Of a stretch of 64,000 nt of DNA, positions 9,655 to 20,143 are shown piece by piece. A program made the translations under genes and the position numbers. How positions within the stretch are numbered: position 1 is the stretch's first letter; the number at the start of each line of letters is the position of its first letter. The stretch comes from Enterobacter cloacae (lineage in GTDB: Bacteria; Pseudomonadota; Gammaproteobacteria; Enterobacterales; Enterobacteriaceae): positions 620,001 to 684,000 of the forward strand of contig AP022133.1 in the NCBI GenBank assembly GCA_014169315.1, read 5' to 3'. Under the pieces are notes generated by a model. It did not search any database, was not told the origin of the DNA, and saw nothing but the letters and a program-made list of their open reading frames with translations.

Positions 9655-10451
9655 CAGAATTCATCCTCGTCGTCAGGGACCGGTGCTGAAGTCACGGTCT
9701 GCGGTGTTTCGGGTTTGTAGTTGTAATGGATCAATGCCAGCAGGGCACCCACGATCACCAGCGCGACCATATTGAGTTTCAGGAAAACGATGCAGACGAA
9801 GCCCACCAGGAAGTAGATGAGCATGGTGTAGCTTTTGATGATCTGCTTAAGCAGGATGGCAATACCGACAGCGGGTAAAATGCCGCCCAGCACGTTCATG
9901 GTGGAGAGGACGATGTGCGGCAGGCTGTCCATAAAACCGCTAATGTACTGCGCGCCAAAAAAGACGGCGATAAAGGTGGGCACAAAGCGCAGCACAAAAT
10001 TCATCGCCTGCGGCCAGATGGCGCTGTTGAGGTAGATGCCGCGTTCATCGCCGTGTTCCAGCGCTACATCCGCCCGATGATTCCAGAACGAGTTCAGCAC
10101 CATCATCGCATTAAAGAGAATGGTTCCGGCGATACCGATAGTCGCTGCCAGCGCGACGGCAACCTCGGGTCCTTTGCCGGAAAGTATCCCCAGCGCAATG
10201 GCCGGATAAGCCACAAAGTTTAAATCTGCTGGCATCGAGCCGCCGGGGGTCACCATCGCGATATACACCGCCTGCACCGCTACGCCAATCATAATCCCGG
10301 TTTTGATATCGCCCAGGATCAGGCCAACCAGCATCCCGGAAATGAGCGGTCGGGAGATGAGATACCAGCCGCCGGTCAGCCCTAAAAGCCACGGGCTACT
10401 GAGTGCCCCCAGATAACACAGCAGGCCAATTAAAGACGCTTCAATAATCAT
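9654..10451 (-). CDS. PTS mannose/fructose/sorbose family, IIC component
   Basis: 265-residue integral membrane subunit with about seven hydrophobic stretches. The family features YLGALSSPWL near the N-terminus and the segment VTPGGSMPADLNFVAYPAIALGI (about 68-90) are clear; this glycine-rich region contributes to the sugar site in the family. The C-terminus ends in an acidic tail, DDEDEF. It starts 10 nt after the IIB stop with a GGAGC ribosome site and overlaps IID by one base. Confidence 0.92.
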   Translation of the reverse strand: MIIEASLIGLLCYLGALSSPWLLGLTGGWYLISRPLISGMLVGLILGDIKTGIMIGVAVQAVYIAMVTPGGSMPADLNFVAYPAIALGILSGKGPEVAVALAATIGIAGTILFNAMMVLNSFWNHRADVALEHGDERGIYLNSAIWPQAMNFVLRFVPTFIAVFFGAQYISGFMDSLPHIVLSTMNVLGGILPAVGIAILLKQIIKSYTMLIYFLVGFVCIVFLKLNMVALVIVGALLALIHYNYKPETPQTVTSAPVPDDEDEF

Positions 10452-10461
10452 GATCTGCTCC

Positions 10462-10956
10462 TTATTTCAGCTTTTGTCTGGCATCCTGCCAGCTATAAAA
10501 ACTGGCATCGGGAACCAGGCGGAATTCAATCGCGTGTCCCTGGACGGTCAGCCACTCGAACGCCGCTGCTTCATCTTTCGTTACCGATTGATTCGGACCG
10601 ATGGTGATCGTATTCGCGCGAGCGCTCATCGGCCCTACGTTGATTTTACCGTTGCTGTTTTTCAGGCTAATACCTGCCTGTTCAATGCGCTGCAGCGTGA
10701 GCGGTGATTTGCCAATAACGAAATAGCGCTTCTCGCTGGCAATCACTTTTGGCAGTTTTTCGATCGCGGTTGCCGTATCGAACAGCCACACTTTGGTATC
10801 GGAGACCGCCCCTTTCATGACCGACGATAACAGCGGATCGGCCGCGACGGCATCGTCAATGGCAACGATGCCGTCGCAGGGCAGCTCCCTGGCCCAGCGT
10901 GTAATGAGCTGCCCGTGGATCACGCGGTCGTCAATGCGTACAAAAGAAATACTCAT
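10462..10956 (-). CDS. PTS mannose/fructose/sorbose family, IIB component
   Basis: 164-residue soluble phosphocarrier. The active-site histidine is H14 in RIDDRVIHGQL, the invariant motif of mannose-class IIB proteins, which passes phosphate from IIA to the sugar bound at IIC/IID. IIA and IIB are separate genes here, unlike the fused ManX of E. coli, as in many sorbose- and fructose-type systems. It begins 10 nt after the IIA stop. Confidence 0.93.
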   Translation of the reverse strand: MSISFVRIDDRVIHGQLITRWARELPCDGIVAIDDAVAADPLLSSVMKGAVSDTKVWLFDTATAIEKLPKVIASEKRYFVIGKSPLTLQRIEQAGISLKNSNGKINVGPMSARANTITIGPNQSVTKDEAAAFEWLTVQGHAIEFRLVPDASFYSWQDARQKLK

Positions 10957-10966
10957 ATGCGGCTCC

Positions 10967-11395
10967 TTAAAAATCGTCTGTCTGTGCTGTATCTACCCGT
11001 TTCGCCTGTACCAGCGTTGGCAGCGCGAGTTCGATAATGTGTGCGGCAGCATGATGAACATCGCATGCCATCATCACCTCGTCGGTTTGCAGTAGCATCG
11101 GGAAGTTGACCCCCGCCACCACGGCGACCGGTGGCCGCGCATGCGGACTAAACGCGGCCTCACAGGCCACGTTCCACGGTGTGCCGCTTTGCATATCGCA
11201 CAATACCAGCACGCCGTCAGCGTTGACGCTTGCCGCTTCCAGCGTGGTGCTGAAATCACGGCGAAAGCCCTCTATCCCCGCCTGTTCAGTCAGACAAACG
11301 GCGTGTACGCAGGGAAGGTCGCCATAAACCATCCGGCTGCTCTCCAGCAGCGCGGCGGCAAGTGGACCGTGGGTCGCGACAATAAAATGAATCAT
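10967..11395 (-). CDS. PTS mannose-family IIA component
   Basis: 142-residue cytoplasmic IIA. The phosphorylatable histidine is H9 in VATHGPLA, placed as in ManX. The fold is supported by the beta-strand pattern VLVLCDMQSGTPWNVA and VVAGVNFPMLL, where GVNxPML is a family landmark. Its start is two bases after the stop of the phosphomannose isomerase-like gene, so it belongs to the same transcript. Confidence 0.9.
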   Translation of the reverse strand: MIHFIVATHGPLAAALLESSRMVYGDLPCVHAVCLTEQAGIEGFRRDFSTTLEAASVNADGVLVLCDMQSGTPWNVACEAAFSPHARPPVAVVAGVNFPMLLQTDEVMMACDVHHAAAHIIELALPTLVQAKRVDTAQTDDF

Positions 11396-11397
11396 CG

Positions 11398-13140
11398 TTA
11401 GCTCCTTACCCAGGCTTTGATGGTCGCCAGTGGCCGCCCGGAGGTATTGGCTGATGGTGAAATGCGGTATTCCCCCACGCTGGCCGGAATGATGAAGGTT
11501 TCGGCGTAATGGACGGTAAATGGCTCAAATGCACCGGTCGGGCTGTCGACAATTGCTTCGCCGCCCTCTACCAGATTCAGCACATTCACGCCGCCGCTGG
11601 TGTGATGCACAACGGGTTCACTAAACCAGTGGCGGCGGGTTTCGATAAATTCACGCTCGTGCAGGCCGGTGCGTTCTTCGCGCCAGCGGTTTCCTTCGGC
11701 AATGGGTTCAAACTGATTCACCAGATGTTGGTGGACCCACTGCGTGTCGCGCTGCCAGTCGATCACCTTTTCGCCATGTTCCAGATGTACCGGACGCGGC
11801 AGACCGTCCAGACCCAGACGGCCCCAGTCCCACAGTTTGAAGGTGAAGATATACGGCGTGGCGCTGATCTCCAGTACCATTGTTCCCGCGCCGGAGCAGT
11901 GCACCGTACCTGCAGGGATCAGGAAATGGTCATGTTTTTTCGCCGGGATCTGATTAACGAACCGGGCGTCATCAAACGTTTTTTCACCACGGCCCGCACG
12001 TCTGAGGTCGTCCATCATCGCCTGCGGATCGGTACCGGTTTTGGTGCCCAGATAGACCACAGCCCCCGGCCTGGCTTCCAGAATGTAATAGCTCTCATCC
12101 TGGGTGTAGTGCATCCCGAACTGCTGCTGGATGTACTCGGTAATGGGGTGGACCTGGAAGCTCAGATTCTGGCCGCCAATGGTATCGAGGAAGTCAAAAC
12201 GGATCGGGAACTCCGCACCGAAACGTGCGTGAACTTTCTCGCCCAGCAGAGCACGAGGCTCGAGCAAGACCAGATCCTGAGAGGGGATCTCGATCCGCAC
12301 TGCACCAAAACGCAGTAACAGGCTGTTCTCCTCGGGCACGCAGTCAAAACACCATGCGTAATTGGCGGCAGAGGGATCGAGATCGAATTGCTGTTTCATC
12401 CACTGGCCGCCCCAGACGCCAGGATCGAAAAATGGCACCACGCGGAAAGGCTGAGTGGTGGTCTGCTCAAGCCCGGCTCGCAGGGCCTCACCGCTGACCA
12501 TCGCGGGCTGGTTTTTCCGGGTCGTATCCAGTAAAAAATCGGCGCGCCTGAGCAGCGGTGTTTTGTGGCGATCGAAGACGCGCCATTCGACAAAAAAAGC
12601 GCGTTTGTAGCGACGCAGCATATCTTCATGCTGATTCGCTGCTCCCCAGTTCCCCATCTCACCGCTGCGCATACGCTGCTGGATCTCCCAGCGCGGAAGA
12701 TCGGCATACACCAGAACATCACCCGGATGGATAAGCGCCGCACCGGGGCCGTAAATCACAATCAGCCCCCCGGAGCACTGGTTCACCTGATTCTGCAGCG
12801 CATCCAGACGAGCGGGATCAAAAAACTCACCAAGCTGGTGGCAGGAGAGTACGCCAAAGACGCGATCGTCGGTGAGGTTGCGTGCAAGCATCTCATGGAT
12901 GGCAAACTCATCCTGTCGCGCCTGTTCGGCATTAATCGTTAGCGTTGGACGTAACCGCGGCAGCACGTTGTCTTCAAGTTCGGTCAGGCGAACACCCGGA
13001 TAGCAATCAATCACCAGGACGGTGCGGCTGTGCTGTTGGGTTTTTGCATCAAGGATGCGGGTAATCGCCTCCCATCCTTGCCAGGCGCTGTCGTCATAAC
13101 CCTGAATCATCACCGTGGGGAATTTGTCGTAGGTTGTCAT
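11398..13140 (-). CDS. Class I mannose-6-phosphate isomerase-like protein with extra N-terminal domain
   Basis: 580 residues. Start 13140 (MTTYDKFP) is preceded by GGAGG at ideal spacing; a start at 13158 has no such site. The C-terminal part (from about residue 235) is a type I phosphomannose isomerase-like cupin with the zinc ligands in place: SFQVHP (Q329, H331), DESYY (E349) and PAGTVHCSGAG (H414). The first 220 or so residues form a separate domain resembling a nucleotide- or sugar-kinase fold (VLVIDCYP, GGLIVIYGPGAAL), without a classical Walker A; I cannot assign its function. It is roughly 190 residues longer than ManA. It is first in the PTS operon and likely isomerises the imported sugar phosphate. 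Confidence 0.82.
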   Translation of the reverse strand: MTTYDKFPTVMIQGYDDSAWQGWEAITRILDAKTQQHSRTVLVIDCYPGVRLTELEDNVLPRLRPTLTINAEQARQDEFAIHEMLARNLTDDRVFGVLSCHQLGEFFDPARLDALQNQVNQCSGGLIVIYGPGAALIHPGDVLVYADLPRWEIQQRMRSGEMGNWGAANQHEDMLRRYKRAFFVEWRVFDRHKTPLLRRADFLLDTTRKNQPAMVSGEALRAGLEQTTTQPFRVVPFFDPGVWGGQWMKQQFDLDPSAANYAWCFDCVPEENSLLLRFGAVRIEIPSQDLVLLEPRALLGEKVHARFGAEFPIRFDFLDTIGGQNLSFQVHPITEYIQQQFGMHYTQDESYYILEARPGAVVYLGTKTGTDPQAMMDDLRRAGRGEKTFDDARFVNQIPAKKHDHFLIPAGTVHCSGAGTMVLEISATPYIFTFKLWDWGRLGLDGLPRPVHLEHGEKVIDWQRDTQWVHQHLVNQFEPIAEGNRWREERTGLHEREFIETRRHWFSEPVVHHTSGGVNVLNLVEGGEAIVDSPTGAFEPFTVHYAETFIIPASVGEYRISPSANTSGRPLATIKAWVRS

Positions 13141-13165
13141 CTTATCCTCCGTAATCACTATTTAA

Positions 13166-13181
13166 GGTTATTCGATTAACC
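13166..13181. promoter_or_regulatory. Predicted LacI-family operator B before the PMI/PTS operon
   Basis: GGTTATTCGATTAACC, a 16-bp near-palindrome with central CG, 25 nt upstream of the PMI-like ATG at 13140. It fits the same consensus as the sites at 7424 and 13288. Confidence 0.7.
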
Positions 13182-13196
13182 GCATTTGAGAAGAGT

Positions 13197-13213
13197 GGTT
13201 AACGCGATTAACC
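13197..13213. promoter_or_regulatory. Predicted LacI-family operator C, one base longer
   Basis: GGTTAACGCGATTAACC has the same arms as its neighbours (GGTTAA/TTAACC, a perfect inverted repeat) but a five-base centre instead of four. Its centre lies about 31.5 bp, three helical turns, from operator B. Confidence 0.55.
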
Positions 13214-13287
13214 CGCCATATACACGAATGAAATCCGGATCGGCGGCGGTAATGTGAAGAGACTCACACGGAAAAATGCAAAAAATA

Positions 13288-13303
13288 GGTTATTCGATTA
13301 ATC
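13288..13303. promoter_or_regulatory. Predicted LacI-family operator D (autoregulation)
   Basis: GGTTATTCGATTAATC differs from operator B at one base. It lies 24 nt upstream of the lacI-type ATG at 13328, mirroring B before the divergent operon, as expected for an autoregulated repressor. Confidence 0.7.
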
Positions 13304-13327
13304 TGTAGTGATGTTTAAGGAGACAAC

Positions 13328-14335
13328 ATGACGGGAATTACACTGGTTGATGTCGCGAAACGCGCCGGCGTGTCAACGGCGACGGTCTCTATGGTGCTCT
13401 GCAACAAAGGTCGCATTTCGCAAAGTACCCGCGAACGCGTGCTTAAGGCGCTGGACGAGTCCGGTTATGTCTATAACCAGACGGCGGCCAATTTGCGTAA
13501 CCGCAGCAGTAATCAGGTCGGGCTGCTATTGCACGATATCACCAACCCTTTTTACGGAGAGATGACGGCAGGGCTAAGTCATGAAATGGAGCGCCATGAA
13601 CTGCTGCTTTTTCTGGCGAATAGCGAGGAATCCGCAGAGCGACAGCAAAAATTTGTTGATTCGCTGATGCGCAATAACGTCGGCGGTATGGTGCTGTGTG
13701 CCGCCCGCGAAACGCCACAGGCCTTTTTTGATGGACTGAAGCGGCGCAGCATTCCGGCTATCATGGTTGTGCGCCCGCTGAACGATCCGGATTTTGATTT
13801 TGTCGGCACGGACAACTTCTTAGGCACGCAGATGGCGACAGAACATCTGCTCAGAATAGGCCATCGGCATATTGCGTTTATTGGGGGGAGCCAGAACTCG
13901 GGCTCACGGGCGCAGCGTATCGGTGGCTTTACCAGCAAGCTGCTGGAATACGGCGTGACACCGAATCCTGCCTGGATCAGGACGTCGCAGGCCAGCCAAA
14001 GCGACGGCGCGCGCGTGGCGGAGGCGTTACTGCTTGAGCATCCAAACATCAGCGCTGCGATTTGCTATCAGGATATTGTGGCGCTGGGGGTGATGCAAAG
14101 TTTACGCAAGCTGGGCCGTGAACCGGGGCGTGATTTTGCGCTGGTCGGTTTTGATGACATTACCGAAGCGGCTCTGGTGCAGCCTGCATTGACCACCGTA
14201 TCAGTGGCGGCAAAAGAGATTGGCCGTAAGGCGGGGGAATTACTGTACAGCCGCATACAGGGTAATGACGAACCCGCCAAACGGATCATCCTGCCGCCAG
14301 CGCTGGTGGTGCGGGAATCATGTGGTTTCCGCTGA
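13328..14335 (+). CDS. LacI-family transcriptional repressor of the sugar locus
   Basis: 335 residues. The N-terminal LacI helix-turn-helix (ITLVDVAKRAGVSTATVSMV, residues 4-23) is followed by the hinge (about 50-60, ANLRNRSSNQVGLL) and a periplasmic-binding-protein-like effector domain (DITNPFYGEM, GFDDITEAALVQPALTTV). It resembles the MalI subgroup. A TAAGGAG ribosome site precedes ATG 13328. It is divergent from the PMI/PTS operon, with three predicted operators in the 187-bp gap and a fourth at the distal cupin operon. The effector is probably a sugar phosphate of the pathway (inference). Confidence 0.9.
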   Translation: MTGITLVDVAKRAGVSTATVSMVLCNKGRISQSTRERVLKALDESGYVYNQTAANLRNRSSNQVGLLLHDITNPFYGEMTAGLSHEMERHELLLFLANSEESAERQQKFVDSLMRNNVGGMVLCAARETPQAFFDGLKRRSIPAIMVVRPLNDPDFDFVGTDNFLGTQMATEHLLRIGHRHIAFIGGSQNSGSRAQRIGGFTSKLLEYGVTPNPAWIRTSQASQSDGARVAEALLLEHPNISAAICYQDIVALGVMQSLRKLGREPGRDFALVGFDDITEAALVQPALTTVSVAAKEIGRKAGELLYSRIQGNDEPAKRIILPPALVVRESCGFR

Positions 14336-14453
14336 CGATCATGTCTTTTACTGATATTTGAGTCGGTTTCACGTTAAATTCTAATTATCGGTGTTTTCAG
14401 TTGGCGGCCTCTGCGAAGGCTGGGTAATCTGAAAACGGTTTACATCATTTTAA

Positions 14454-15290
<837 letters not shown>

Positions 15291-15343
15291 GATTTATTAC
15301 CCATCGTGATGTGGTTATTGCAGTCGTAATTGATTGATTGCAT

Positions 15344-15371
15344 AGGGCAATATTTTATTGCCCTTTTATTT
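15344..15371 (+). terminator. Rho-independent terminator of dapB
   Basis: AGGGCAAT, loop ATTTT, ATTGCCCT: a perfect 8-bp stem followed by TTTATTTT. Confidence 0.85.
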
Positions 15372-15695
15372 TATCTTCTTTAATGTCATTTGATTCATTA
15401 ATTGTCAAAAATAACAGTTTTCGTCAGGTTTTATGTTGCTGGACTGTAAATTTTGACCATCTGGTCTACTTTTTGTTGTTGCGACGTCTTAATTTCTATT
15501 AAACTTACTGCGCAAGCGTTTTCTGATGTGATTTACCTGATCTTTTTGTCGCTTAAGTCGCTTTCAGGCCGCCAGTCCCGCAAAAGAATAAACAAAATAT
15601 CCGTTTTAAGTTGACTTTTACCCTCTGAATATCCAGAATGCCGCCGTTTGCCAAAAATCCGCTGGCAACAAATTTGCATTGCTTCGTAACGTAGT
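15372..15695 (+). promoter_or_regulatory. carAB upstream control region
   Basis: AT-rich intergenic stretch without a gene. By position it corresponds to the E. coli carAB control region, which holds the pyrimidine/purine-regulated P1 promoter (PepA, IHF, PurR and RutR targets) and the arginine-regulated P2. Apart from the PurR-like box listed separately, I do not assign individual sites. Confidence 0.6.
15510..15525. promoter_or_regulatory. Probable PurR operator of carAB
   Basis: GCGCAAGCGTTTTCTG matches the PurR consensus ACGCAAACGTTTTCGT at 12 of 16 positions, including the CGCAA and CGTTTTC cores. It sits about 220 bp before carA, where a purine-regulated site is known in E. coli. Confidence 0.65.
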
Positions 15696-15713
15696 TGTGA
15701 ATTAATATGCAAA
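15696..15713. promoter_or_regulatory. ArgR binding site (ARG box 1) of carAB
   Basis: TGTGAATTAATATGCAAA, a classic 18-bp ARG box, three bases from a second one. This pair overlaps promoter P2 in E. coli and mediates arginine repression. Confidence 0.85.
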
Positions 15714-15715
15714 TA

Positions 15716-15733
15716 AAGTGAGTGAATATTCTC
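15716..15733. promoter_or_regulatory. ArgR binding site (ARG box 2) of carAB
   Basis: AAGTGAGTGAATATTCTC, the second ARG box, ending 11 nt before the carA start codon. Two adjacent boxes fit binding of one ArgR hexamer. Confidence 0.85.
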
Positions 15734-15744
15734 TGGAGGGTGTT

Positions 15745-16893
15745 TTGATTAAGTCAGCGCTATTGGTTCTGGAAGACGGAACCCAGTTTATCGGTCGGGC
15801 CATAGGGGCAACAGGTTCGGCGGTTGGGGAAGTCGTTTTCAATACTTCAATGACCGGTTATCAAGAAATCCTCACTGATCCTTCCTATTCTCGCCAAATC
15901 GTTACTCTTACTTATCCTCATATCGGCAATGTCGGCACCAATGCGGCTGACGAAGAATCCTCTCAGGTACATGCGCAAGGTCTGGTCATTCGCGACCTGC
16001 CGCTGATCGCCAGCAACTTCCGCAATACTGAAGACCTTTCTTCTTACCTGAAGCGCCATAACATCGTGGCGATTGCCGATATTGATACCCGCAAGCTGAC
16101 GCGTCTGCTGCGCGAGAAGGGTGCACAAAACGGCTGCATCATCGCAGGGGATAACCTGGATGCAGCGCTGGCGCTGGAAAAAGCGAAAGCCTTCCCGGGC
16201 CTGAACGGCATGGACCTGGCGAAAGAAGTGACTACCGCAGAAGCCTACAGCTGGACACAGGGGAGCTGGACGCTGGAAGGTGACCTGCCGGAAGCGAAAC
16301 CAGAGAGCGAGCTGCCGTTCCACGTTGTGGCTTACGATTTCGGTGCCAAGCGCAATATCCTGCGTATGCTGGTTGATCGCGGTTGCCGCCTGACGGTGGT
16401 TCCGGCGAAAACCTCTGCTGAGGACGTGCTGAAGATGAACCCGGACGGCATCTTCCTTTCCAACGGTCCTGGCGACCCGGCACCGTGTGATTACGCTATC
16501 GACGCCATCAAATCCTTCCTGGAAACAGATATCCCGGTATTCGGTATCTGCCTCGGCCATCAGCTGCTGGCGCTGGCGAGCGGTGCGAACACCGTGAAGA
16601 TGAAGTTTGGTCACCACGGCGGTAACCACCCGGTGAAAGACATCGACAACAACACGGTGATGATTACCGCACAGAACCACGGTTTTGCAGTGGATGAGGC
16701 ATCCATGCCGTCTAATCTGCGCGTGACGCACAAATCACTGTTTGATGGCACCCTGCAGGGCATCCATCGCACCGATAAGCCAGCGTTCAGCTTCCAGGGG
16801 CACCCTGAAGCCAGCCCGGGCCCACACGATGCCGCACCGCTGTTCGATCACTTCATCGAACTTATCGGGCAATACCGTAAGACTGCTAAATAA
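15745..16893 (+). CDS. carA: Carbamoyl-phosphate synthase small (glutaminase) subunit
   Basis: Hydrolyses glutamine and channels ammonia to CarB for carbamoyl phosphate, used by both arginine and pyrimidine synthesis. The start is a TTG at 15745 ([14 protein letters not shown]), preceded by CTGGAGGG; this gives 382 residues, the E. coli length and start codon. The GTG at 15718 overlaps ARG box 2 and is rejected. The class I amidotransferase triad is visible: FGICLGHQ (Cys, about 269) and [10 protein letters not shown] (His 353, Glu 355). carB follows after 18 nt. Confidence 0.97.
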   Translation: MIKSALLVLEDGTQFIGRAIGATGSAVGEVVFNTSMTGYQEILTDPSYSRQIVTLTYPHIGNVGTNAADEESSQVHAQGLVIRDLPLIASNFRNTEDLSSYLKRHNIVAIADIDTRKLTRLLREKGAQNGCIIAGDNLDAALALEKAKAFPGLNGMDLAKEVTTAEAYSWTQGSWTLEGDLPEAKPESELPFHVVAYDFGAKRNILRMLVDRGCRLTVVPAKTSAEDVLKMNPDGIFLSNGPGDPAPCDYAIDAIKSFLETDIPVFGICLGHQLLALASGANTVKMKFGHHGGNHPVKDIDNNTVMITAQNHGFAVDEASMPSNLRVTHKSLFDGTLQGIHRTDKPAFSFQGHPEASPGPHDAAPLFDHFIELIGQYRKTAK

Positions 16894-16911
16894 TCAGGAG
16901 CTGAGAAGACA

Positions 16912-19900
16912 ATGCCAAAACGTACAGACATAAAAAGCATCCTGATCCTTGGCGCTGGCCCGATTGTTATCGGCCAGGCCTGTGAATTCGACTACTCCGG
17001 TGCGCAGGCGTGTAAAGCCCTGCGTGAAGAGGGTTACCGCGTCATCCTCGTGAACTCTAACCCGGCCACCATCATGACCGACCCGGAAATGGCTGATGCG
17101 ACCTACATCGAGCCAATTCACTGGGAAGTGGTACGCAAAATTATCGAAAAAGAGCGTCCGGACGCGGTTCTGCCAACAATGGGCGGCCAGACGGCGCTGA
17201 ACTGTGCGCTGGAGCTGGAGCGTCAGGGCGTGCTGGCAGAGTTTGGCGTGACCATGATTGGTGCGACTGCCGACGCGATTGATAAAGCAGAAGACCGCCG
17301 CCGCTTCGACGTGGCGATGAAAAAAATCGGCCTCGACACTGCGCGTTCTGGTATCGCACACAACATGGAAGAAGCGCTGGCCGTGGCGGCTGACGTGGGC
17401 TATCCGTGCATTATCCGTCCATCCTTTACGATGGGCGGTACCGGTGGCGGCATCGCCTACAACCGCGAAGAGTTCGAAGAGATTTGCGAACGCGGTCTGG
17501 ATCTCTCCCCAACCAAAGAGCTGCTGATTGATGAATCGCTGATTGGCTGGAAAGAGTACGAGATGGAAGTGGTGCGTGATAAAAACGACAACTGCATCAT
17601 CGTTTGCTCTATCGAGAACTTCGATGCGATGGGTATTCACACCGGTGACTCCATCACCGTTGCGCCTGCTCAGACGCTGACCGACAAAGAATACCAAATC
17701 ATGCGTAACGCCTCGATGGCGGTACTGCGTGAAATCGGCGTGGAAACCGGCGGTTCAAACGTTCAGTTCTCGGTGAACCCGAAAACAGGCCGTCTGATTG
17801 TTATCGAAATGAACCCGCGAGTGTCCCGTTCTTCCGCGCTGGCCTCGAAAGCCACCGGTTTCCCGATTGCCAAAGTGGCGGCGAAACTGGCGGTGGGTTA
17901 CACCCTCGATGAACTGATGAACGACATCACCGGTGGCCGCACTCCTGCGTCCTTCGAACCGTCCATCGACTACGTTGTGACGAAAATTCCACGCTTCAAC
18001 TTCGAAAAATTTGCCGGTGCGAACGACCGTCTGACGACCCAGATGAAATCTGTGGGCGAAGTGATGGCGATTGGCCGCACCCAGCAGGAATCCCTGCAGA
18101 AAGCCCTTCGCGGCCTGGAAGTGGGTGCGACTGGCTTTGACCCGAAAGTGAGCCTGGACGACCCGGAAGCGCTGACTAAAATCCGCCGCGAGCTGAAAGA
18201 CGCCGGTGCAGAGCGTATCTGGTACATCGCTGATGCCTTCCGTGCTGGCCTGTCCGTCGATGGCGTGTTCAACCTGACCAACATCGACCGCTGGTTCCTG
18301 GTACAGATTGAAGAGCTGGTGCGTCTGGAAGAACAGGTCGCAGAGCAGGGTATTAATGGCCTGGACGCAGACTTCCTGCGCGTGCTGAAGCGTAAAGGCT
18401 TCGCCGATGCGCGTCTGGCAAAACTGGCGGGCGTGCGCGAAGCGGAAATCCGCAAGCTGCGTGACCAGTATAATCTGCACCCGGTCTACAAACGTGTGGA
18501 TACCTGTGCGGCAGAATTCGCGACCGACACCGCGTACATGTACTCCACCTATGAAGACGAGTGCGAAGCGAACCCATCCGTCGACCGCGACAAAATTATG
18601 GTACTGGGCGGTGGGCCAAACCGTATCGGCCAGGGTATTGAGTTCGACTACTGCTGCGTACACGCCTCTCTGGCGCTGCGCGAAGACGGTTACGAAACCA
18701 TCATGGTCAACTGTAACCCGGAAACCGTATCTACCGACTACGACACCTCCGACCGCCTCTACTTCGAGCCGGTAACGCTGGAAGATGTGCTGGAAATCGT
18801 GCGTATTGAGAAGCCGAAAGGCGTGATCGTGCAGTACGGTGGTCAGACGCCGCTGAAGCTGGCGCGCGCGCTGGAAGCCGCTGGTGTGCCGGTTATCGGT
18901 ACCAGCCCGGATGCCATTGACCGTGCAGAAGACCGTGAGCGTTTCCAGCAGGCGGTTGACCGTCTGAAGCTGAAACAGCCGGCAAACGCCACCGTGACCG
19001 CGATTGAGATGGCTGTAGAGAAAGCCAAAGAGATTGGTTACCCGCTGGTGGTGCGTCCTTCCTACGTCCTGGGCGGCCGTGCGATGGAAATCGTATACGA
19101 CGAAGCCGACCTGCGTCGTTACTTCCAGACTGCGGTCAGCGTCTCCAACGATGCGCCAGTCCTGCTCGACCGCTTCCTGGACGATGCGGTAGAAGTTGAC
19201 GTCGACGCCATCTGCGACGGCGAAATGGTGCTGATTGGCGGCATCATGGAGCACATCGAGCAGGCGGGCGTACACTCCGGTGACTCTGCCTGTTCTCTGC
19301 CTGCGTACACCCTGAGCCAGGAAATTCAGGATGTGATGCGCCAGCAGGTACAGAAACTGGCCTTCGAGCTGCAGGTTCGTGGTCTGATGAACGTCCAGTT
19401 CGCGGTAAAAGACAACGAAGTCTACCTGATTGAAGTGAACCCGCGTGCGGCGCGTACCGTACCGTTCGTCTCCAAAGCCACCGGTGTTCCGCTGGCGAAA
19501 GTGGCGGCGCGCGTGATGGCAGGCCAGACGCTGGCTCAGCAGGGCGTGACCAAAGAAATTATCCCGCCGTACTACTCAGTGAAAGAAGTGGTGCTGCCGT
19601 TCAACAAATTCCCGGGCGTTGACCCGCTGTTAGGGCCAGAAATGCGTTCTACCGGGGAAGTGATGGGCGTGGGTCGCACCTTCGCAGAAGCCTTCGCGAA
19701 GGCGCAGCTGGGCAGTAACTCCACCATGAAGAAAACGGGCCGTGCGCTGCTTTCCGTTCGCGAAGGCGATAAAGAGCGCGTGGTTGACCTGGCCGCCAAG
19801 CTGCTGAAACAGGGCTTCGAGCTGGATGCAACCCACGGTACGGCAATTGTGCTGGGTGAAGCGGGCATTAACCCGCGTCTGGTGAACAAGGTGCATGAAG

Positions 19901-20136
19901 GTCGTCCGCACATTCAGGATCGTATCAAGAATGGCGAATACACCTACATCATCAACACCACCGCAGGCCGCCAGGCGATTGAAGACTCCAAGCTGATTCG
20001 CCGCAGCGCACTGCAGTACAAAGTGCATTACGACACCACCCTGAACGGCGGTTTCGCAACAGCGATGGCGCTGAATGCGGATGCCACCGAGAAGGTAATT
20101 TCGGTGCAGGAAATGCACGCGCAAATTAGCAAGTAA
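16912..20136 (+). CDS. carB: Carbamoyl-phosphate synthase large subunit
   Basis: 1074 residues. Two tandem homologous ATP-grasp halves (about 1-400 and 553-933) phosphorylate bicarbonate and carbamate; an oligomerisation domain lies between them, and a C-terminal allosteric domain binds ornithine and UMP. The glycine-rich starts of the halves are [21 protein letters not shown] and [17 protein letters not shown]. It is the second gene of carAB. In E. coli the caiF/cai/fix cluster follows; here kefF follows after 243 bp. Confidence 0.98.
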   Translation: MPKRTDIKSILILGAGPIVIGQACEFDYSGAQACKALREEGYRVILVNSNPATIMTDPEMADATYIEPIHWEVVRKIIEKERPDAVLPTMGGQTALNCALELERQGVLAEFGVTMIGATADAIDKAEDRRRFDVAMKKIGLDTARSGIAHNMEEALAVAADVGYPCIIRPSFTMGGTGGGIAYNREEFEEICERGLDLSPTKELLIDESLIGWKEYEMEVVRDKNDNCIIVCSIENFDAMGIHTGDSITVAPAQTLTDKEYQIMRNASMAVLREIGVETGGSNVQFSVNPKTGRLIVIEMNPRVSRSSALASKATGFPIAKVAAKLAVGYTLDELMNDITGGRTPASFEPSIDYVVTKIPRFNFEKFAGANDRLTTQMKSVGEVMAIGRTQQESLQKALRGLEVGATGFDPKVSLDDPEALTKIRRELKDAGAERIWYIADAFRAGLSVDGVFNLTNIDRWFLVQIEELVRLEEQVAEQGINGLDADFLRVLKRKGFADARLAKLAGVREAEIRKLRDQYNLHPVYKRVDTCAAEFATDTAYMYSTYEDECEANPSVDRDKIMVLGGGPNRIGQGIEFDYCCVHASLALREDGYETIMVNCNPETVSTDYDTSDRLYFEPVTLEDVLEIVRIEKPKGVIVQYGGQTPLKLARALEAAGVPVIGTSPDAIDRAEDRERFQQAVDRLKLKQPANATVTAIEMAVEKAKEIGYPLVVRPSYVLGGRAMEIVYDEADLRRYFQTAVSVSNDAPVLLDRFLDDAVEVDVDAICDGEMVLIGGIMEHIEQAGVHSGDSACSLPAYTLSQEIQDVMRQQVQKLAFELQVRGLMNVQFAVKDNEVYLIEVNPRAARTVPFVSKATGVPLAKVAARVMAGQTLAQQGVTKEIIPPYYSVKEVVLPFNKFPGVDPLLGPEMRSTGEVMGVGRTFAEAFAKAQLGSNSTMKKTGRALLSVREGDKERVVDLAAKLLKQGFELDATHGTAIVLGEAGINPRLVNKVHEGRPHIQDRIKNGEYTYIINTTAGRQAIEDSKLIRRSALQYKVHYDTTLNGGFATAMALNADATEKVISVQEMHAQISK

Positions 20137-20143
20137 ATAAAAA

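Noticed and set aside
5742..14335. Accessory region as a classical genomic island or prophage
   Set aside because: No integrase, transposase, tRNA target or direct repeats are visible, and base composition by eye does not stand out from its surroundings.
15718..15744. GTG at 15718 as the carA start
   Set aside because: It lies within ARG box 2, has no ribosome site and adds residues absent from the family; TTG 15745 follows CTGGAGGG.
17755..19275. Minus-strand open frame of 506 codons antisense to carB
   Set aside because: Shadow of carB; no ribosome site and no recognisable protein.
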